Shown here piece after piece: positions 12,511 through 15,854 of a stretch of 15,854 nucleotides of DNA (the stretch's first letter is position 1; each line of letters begins with the position of its first letter). Where the stretch lies: positions 1 through 15,854 of the forward strand of contig CAUWNS010000037.1 of NCBI GenBank assembly GCA_963560245.1, read 5' to 3'. The position numbers and the translations under genes were made by a program. This DNA is from Pseudoruminococcus_B sp937901805 (GTDB lineage Bacteria > Bacillota > Clostridia > Oscillospirales > Ruminococcaceae). Below the pieces are notes generated by a model. The model was not told the DNA's origin. It was given only the letters and a program-made list of their open reading frames with translations, and searched no databases.

Positions 12511-13140
12511 TTATGGCGCATAGTCTTTCATATTGGGGATGGCTCCGCCCGCAACGGCCCAGAAGTAAAGACTGGCAACACTGCAATAGGGGCTGAAACG
12601 CCTTCGGTATTTTTCAAAGAGCTGCTTGCTGACTTCTCGATGGTGATAGACCATCCGGATTCCTCGCAGAATTGCCAGATCTCCATAACTGAAGACATTT
12701 GGACGCTGCATACCGAATAATAAAATCATTTCGGCAGTCCAAATACCGATACCGCGTAAGGAAGCAAGAGTCCTCACAGCCTTCTCATCCGTTTGTTTTC
12801 GTATGTCCTCCAGATCAAATTTCCCCTCATGAACTTTGCGGGCAAAATCATATATGTATTCCGCCTTTCGGAAAGTAACTCCAAAGGATTGCAGACAATC
12901 TATTCCCGCATCAAGAATTTCTTCAGGCTCAATGGTGTGGAACCGGCTGTTCATTCTGTACCAGATGGTTTCCTGTGCTTTTGTAGAAATCTGTTGTCCG
13001 ACAATATGATGTATTACAGAAGAAAATAAATCATCATCCACTTTCCGTTTGATGATTCCAATTTGATCAATTACTTCGCTTAATCGTTTATCCTTTTGTT
13101 TTAGATAGGAGATTTCTTTTTCTCCGTATGGAAAATACAT
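12511..13140 (-). CDS. DNA-3-methyladenine glycosylase II (AlkA-type, HhH-GPD)
   Basis: A 209-residue base-excision repair glycosylase that removes alkylated purines such as 3-methyladenine. The helix-hairpin-helix is LASLRGIGIWTAEMILLF (about residues 125-142), followed by the catalytic aspartate D154 in SYGDLAILRG. The N-terminal VIHHIVGQQISTKAQETIW is the other conserved motif. It lacks the extra N-terminal domain of E. coli AlkA, as is normal for the short form. The ATG at 13140 has AAGGA about 11 nt upstream. It is first in an operon with ogt, a recurring pairing for repair of alkylation damage. No Ada-type activator is visible. Confidence 0.92.
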   Translation of the reverse strand: MYFPYGEKEISYLKQKDKRLSEVIDQIGIIKRKVDDDLFSSVIHHIVGQQISTKAQETIWYRMNSRFHTIEPEEILDAGIDCLQSFGVTFRKAEYIYDFARKVHEGKFDLEDIRKQTDEKAVRTLASLRGIGIWTAEMILLFGMQRPNVFSYGDLAILRGIRMVYHHREVSKQLFEKYRRRFSPYCSVASLYFWAVAGGAIPNMKDYAP

Positions 13141-13157
13141 CTGCTTTTCATCCTTAC

Positions 13158-13186
13158 TTGACGGTTCTTTTTTTACCTTTTATAAT
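13158..13186 (+). promoter_or_regulatory. Consensus promoter of the restriction-nuclease candidate
   Basis: TTGACG (13158-13163) and a perfect TATAAT (13181-13186) are separated by 17 nt. A start near 13193 gives a leader of about 105 nt before the ATG at 13298. This excludes the longer reading that would begin at 13193. Confidence 0.82.
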
Positions 13187-13206
13187 TTTATCATGAATTT
13201 TAGCAA
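13179..13206 (-). promoter_or_regulatory. Possible promoter of the alkA-ogt operon
   Basis: On the minus strand TTGCTA (13201-13206) and TATAAA (13179-13184) are spaced by 16 nt. If used, its -10 would overlap that of the opposing promoter, so the two could not fire together. Other -10-like sequences in this AT-rich stretch make the choice uncertain. Confidence 0.4.
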
Positions 13207-13297
13207 TATAATCTTATTTTATTATCAAACATTCAACGGACTGCTGATGTACTTGAAATTGAGGCGTATAAACTATTTATTTTGGAGGACGATCATA

Positions 13298-14014
13298 ATG
13301 CCGGCTGATATAATGAAACTAACAAAATGCCTTGCAAAAATGAAGACAACCTATCTCGCTAATCCTACCGCCGCTGTTAGAGGATCAGCTTTCATTTATC
13401 AACTCCATCGTTTTTGTGTTGATGAGTTATACAATGCTATTGGTGGAGATAAAGTTCAAAAAATTGCGCTGTCTGATATGAAACTTCCTACAGGGAAGCC
13501 ACACTATCCCAACGTTGCCATCGATCCCCAAAAGTTCCAACTCATGCAGGAAGTCACACTTTTTGGCTCCCACAAAAACAAAGACGAGGATATAGCTCTT
13601 ACTCATTATGCAAATGGACCGTTAATTGCAATAGGAGTGCGAAGCCAAATGTCCTCTGTCGGAAAGAATATAGAAAATTACTATGAAGGAATCATAGGGG
13701 AATGTATATCCCTGCACGACAGATTCCCAATGGCGACACTCGGGTATGTTTACCTTCTTCCAAAGAATCCGATAAAGCCTGGACTAGTTGAGGAAATTGA
13801 TCTTGATAGGGCGGAATCGCTTTTTCAGAAAATAACGAATCGTGTCGATTGGCATGGACCTAATGACAGATATGAGCATTTCGCTTTCCTAAAGGTCGAT
13901 TTTTCTACTGATCCTCCGACAATGATTCCTTCGATTCCGGAACTGAGCATAGAAACATTTTTTGATCGTCTCATTTCGACATACAACGATAGAAATCTAT
14001 TTAATCAGCTGTAA
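13298..14014 (+). CDS. Probable type II restriction endonuclease of unassigned family
   Basis: A 238-residue protein that I cannot place in a named family with certainty. Features seen: an N-terminal helical part (residues 1-60), then LFGSHKNKDEDIALTHYANG followed by PLIAIGVRSQMSSVGKNI and an amphipathic YEGIIGECISLHDRFP. The acidic D96-E-D98 followed after about 15 residues by a hydrophobic strand with V114-R115-S-Q resembles a PD-(D/E)XK nuclease core in which the usual E-X-K is changed; this is inference. The gene is tail-to-tail with a DNA adenine methyltransferase, 23 nt apart, which strongly suggests the restriction partner. The start is ATG 13298 with GGAGG at 13284-13288, 9 nt away. 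It has its own consensus promoter upstream. A non-nuclease accessory protein of the methylase is the alternative. Confidence 0.6.
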   Translation: MPADIMKLTKCLAKMKTTYLANPTAAVRGSAFIYQLHRFCVDELYNAIGGDKVQKIALSDMKLPTGKPHYPNVAIDPQKFQLMQEVTLFGSHKNKDEDIALTHYANGPLIAIGVRSQMSSVGKNIENYYEGIIGECISLHDRFPMATLGYVYLLPKNPIKPGLVEEIDLDRAESLFQKITNRVDWHGPNDRYEHFAFLKVDFSTDPPTMIPSIPELSIETFFDRLISTYNDRNLFNQL

Positions 14015-14052
14015 TAGGAAGGGGAGTGGAGCTTGCTTCACTCCCTTCTATT
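14013..14052. terminator. Bidirectional hairpin between nuclease and methylase genes
   Basis: AATAGGAAGGGGAGTGGAGC (14013-14032) pairs with GCTTCACTCCCTTCTATT (14035-14052) apart from two bulged G and one G-U pair. It overlaps the stop codons of both convergent genes: TAA at 14012-14014 and, on the minus strand, TGA at 14038-14040. There is no long T-run, so termination may be partial. Confidence 0.6.
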
Positions 14053-15630
14053 ATCCGGTTTTCTCCAATTTCGCAAGTATTCAACTGATTTTCGAATTTC
14101 TGTTATGCTAGACTTGGACAATCCATAGAGATCCTGCAATACAATTTCATCTCCAAGCTCATAAGCTTTTTCAACGCCCTGCGTCTTTACACAAGTATCA
14201 AGCTGCTCAAAAGTTTCGTTTTCTTTCTCTGTCGGAAATTTTTTTAGTATCTCCATTAAATCGGTTTCTCCAGGAATCAAAACCAACGTTCCGCCTCCCA
14301 ACGAATGGATATTTAGCTCTATCATTAATAATGTTATGCTATTGTACCATCTGCAAACAAGGTTCTTTGAAGATGCTGTTGAAACCATTTTTCCGCTAAG
14401 CAAACTATTTGATACTACATATGATCCGGAATTATTAATAAGTCTTGGCACATCGCCAAAAACAGTTAAGACAACATCTGGCATTTCTATGTTAGGTGTC
14501 AGATACCAGGGTTTTCTAACCTTGCACTTATATCCATTTTGAACACCTGTTTTTTCACCATGACTGATATAATTTCGAGAATTTTTGTCTAAAACTAAAG
14601 GATAAAACAAATGACTGCTATCAATTCCAACCGCCATATCAACGCCAATTTTGCTATGCGAATTAATTTCCTTAGCGTTCCGTATACAAGGAAGCAAGGA
14701 TTCTGGAGAAAGTCCATATTCTGCAATTGTTTGCTTTGAAGGATGGAAATAGTTTTTATTACCGCATACATATCCGATTTTAAATTTACATTCGTCAAGC
14801 AGTTTTCCAATATGCCCAGAAGCCCTCATATCATCGAGAAGCTTCAACGTCGTTTTAGAAATAAGCTTTTTCTCAAATGGTTTCCCCATAGTAATAATGT
14901 CGTAGATAGAAACTTTTTCGTCTAAAGATGCTTTGCCTTCCAATAAATCCGAAAGATTTTTAAATGTACAATACGATACATAATCAGTATGGGCACCCTT
15001 TTCTTCTGCTAAGAAAAGAACCGTTTCAACATCTACCTCAGGAAAAAAGTCGTCGTGAATGCGATATATACTAATTTTTCCATAGTTATGACTAAGATAA
15101 GTCCACAAGCGAAAAGCATATCGAACATAAGTTATCTCGTATGGAAGAACAAATCCCAAACGTCCTCCTTTAGCCAGCATCTCTGTTCCATGAATCATAA
15201 AAGGCATCCAAAGGCTTCCATTTGGCGGCATAGCGATTGAATACGATTCCATTCTTTTGATTGCTTTTGTACGGTCAACGGAACTAAGGTTTTTTAAGCT
15301 GACGTATGGCGGGTTCCCGATGATAACCGATATCTGATGAGGCGGAACAAAATCCATATAATCCGTCATATAACAATTGACAGATTCATACCCTTTTAAT
15401 AAAAAGCTTTCATAAGGTTCTTGCTGAAGCTCAACACCCATAATCTGAGGTCTGTTTTCGCCCAAATGACTATATCGCTCAATTGCAGATAGCAAGAAAG
15501 TTCCATCCCCAAATGAAGGCTCGAGAAGTGTGTCATTTTTACTTCTTATTGCCCATTGAGCAATGTAATCTGCTACTGACGAGCAGGTATAATACGATCC
15601 TGTAGCACGTTTTATAACTTTATTTGACAT
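14038..15630 (-). CDS. Type II N6-adenine DNA methyltransferase (gamma-type order)
   Basis: A 530-residue restriction-modification methylase that transfers a methyl group from SAM to N6 of adenine in its target site. An N-terminal ATGSYYTCSSVADYIAQWA leads to SAM motif I LLEPSFGDGTF (about residues 36-45) and then catalytic motif IV IIGNPPYV (N106-P-P-Y109). The order motif I then IV with a long C-terminal target-recognition region is that of the gamma class. The length is close to that of methylases such as M.PaeR7I (from memory about 530), but no target site can be read from the sequence. The start is ATG 15630, with GAGG 6 nt upstream; the longer TTG start at 15672 has no such site. The ATG lies 11 nt inside the upstream regulator gene, indicating coupled translation. 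The convergent gene is the probable nuclease. Confidence 0.88.
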   Translation of the reverse strand: MSNKVIKRATGSYYTCSSVADYIAQWAIRSKNDTLLEPSFGDGTFLLSAIERYSHLGENRPQIMGVELQQEPYESFLLKGYESVNCYMTDYMDFVPPHQISVIIGNPPYVSLKNLSSVDRTKAIKRMESYSIAMPPNGSLWMPFMIHGTEMLAKGGRLGFVLPYEITYVRYAFRLWTYLSHNYGKISIYRIHDDFFPEVDVETVLFLAEEKGAHTDYVSYCTFKNLSDLLEGKASLDEKVSIYDIITMGKPFEKKLISKTTLKLLDDMRASGHIGKLLDECKFKIGYVCGNKNYFHPSKQTIAEYGLSPESLLPCIRNAKEINSHSKIGVDMAVGIDSSHLFYPLVLDKNSRNYISHGEKTGVQNGYKCKVRKPWYLTPNIEMPDVVLTVFGDVPRLINNSGSYVVSNSLLSGKMVSTASSKNLVCRWYNSITLLMIELNIHSLGGGTLVLIPGETDLMEILKKFPTEKENETFEQLDTCVKTQGVEKAYELGDEIVLQDLYGLSKSSITEIRKSVEYLRNWRKPDNRRE

Positions 15631-15842
15631 AGTTTTCCTCACCATCTGGCTTATGTTCAATAACATCTTCAATTCTACAATTCATTTTTTCGCAGATTCG
15701 ATTTAACATTTCCATTGAGACTGGTTCAACACGCCCCATCTTATCCATAGTGGACTTGGATATTTTTGTGAAATCCACCAATGCCTTTTTATCATTTCTC
15801 TATCAATGAGCAACTCCACAATGGTTTATATGAAAAAGCCAT
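15620..15842 (-). pseudogene. Small XRE/HTH_26-type regulator with two single-base frame breaks
   Basis: If one A is restored at two places, minus-strand 15842-15620 reads a 74-residue Cro/C1-type helix-turn-helix protein: MAFSYKPLW, then LLIDREMIK, then KALVDFTKISKSTMDKMGRV and VSMEMLNRICEKMNCRIEDV to VK. The breaks lie at about 15814-15816 (TGGAG where TGGAAG is expected) and in the A5 run at 15786-15790. As written, translation stops after 16 codons. AGAGG lies 7 nt before the ATG. The family is well known for small regulators, often with EDVIEH near the end. Its stop overlaps the methylase start, as controller proteins of restriction-modification systems often do. Real decay or consensus error are both possible. 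The gene is complete within the window; its promoter lies beyond the right edge. Confidence 0.75.
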
Positions 15843-15854
15843 TTCAAAACCTCT

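Noticed and set aside
13193..13297. N-terminal extension of the nuclease candidate from an ATG at 13193
   Set aside because: It coincides with the predicted transcription start and has no ribosome binding site; GGAGG fits ATG 13298.
1..15854. CRISPR arrays, insertion sequences, prophage or integrase genes
   Set aside because: I saw no regularly spaced direct repeats, transposase or integrase motifs, or flanking target-site duplications in the window.

Overview
The window looks like chromosomal DNA of a low-GC, Gram-positive anaerobe of the class Clostridia, probably an Oscillospiraceae/Ruminococcaceae-type gut bacterium. This rests on AT-rich intergenic DNA with many consensus SigA promoters (TTGACA-17-TATAAT type), strong GGAGG ribosome binding sites, U-rich intrinsic terminators after most genes, and a Spo0A-like response regulator. 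The lineage is an inference; no rRNA or other phylogenetic marker is present.

Layout. Nucleotides 1-1000: end of an upstream unit with its terminator, a MazF/EndoA-type toxin gene without a visible antitoxin, and a tRNA-Gln(CUG) on the minus strand with its own promoter and terminator. 1258-3853: a response regulator with a Spo0A-type DNA-binding domain, an HD-domain hydrolase and an EamA/DMT exporter. 3854-6684: two Gfo/Idh/MocA oxidoreductases, each with its own promoter and terminator. The first is preceded by a leader that folds into several helices and is the best candidate for an undescribed cis-regulatory RNA; its codon use also differs from its neighbours. 6714-9468: a PatB/MalY-type aminotransferase (minus), a stand-alone pyruvate-kinase C-terminal-domain protein and a GNAT acetyltransferase (plus).

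9486-11091 (minus): a PadR repressor with a consensus promoter overlapped by a 20-bp-arm perfect inverted repeat, followed by a translationally coupled DUF2812 membrane-protein gene that is cut by an in-frame TGA. 11176-13206 (minus): a DNA alkylation-repair unit, AlkA-type glycosylase then Ogt-type methyltransferase, ending in a decayed SAM-dependent methyltransferase gene. 13158-15854: a probable type II restriction-modification locus. It has an orphan-like nuclease candidate (plus), a gamma-type N6-adenine DNA methyltransferase (minus, convergent) and a small HTH regulator overlapping the methyltransferase start. The regulator reads only if two single bases are restored.

The genes do not form one pathway. 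Possible functional links are the alkA-ogt repair operon, the PadR-DUF2812 autoregulated pair, and the regulator-methylase-nuclease locus. Several reading-frame breaks (one in-frame stop, and at least four apparent one-base deletions in or beside A-runs) lie between 10.1 kb and the right end. They could be real decay, or in part consensus errors in homopolymers. Re-reading the raw sequence at those points would settle how many genes here are truly broken.
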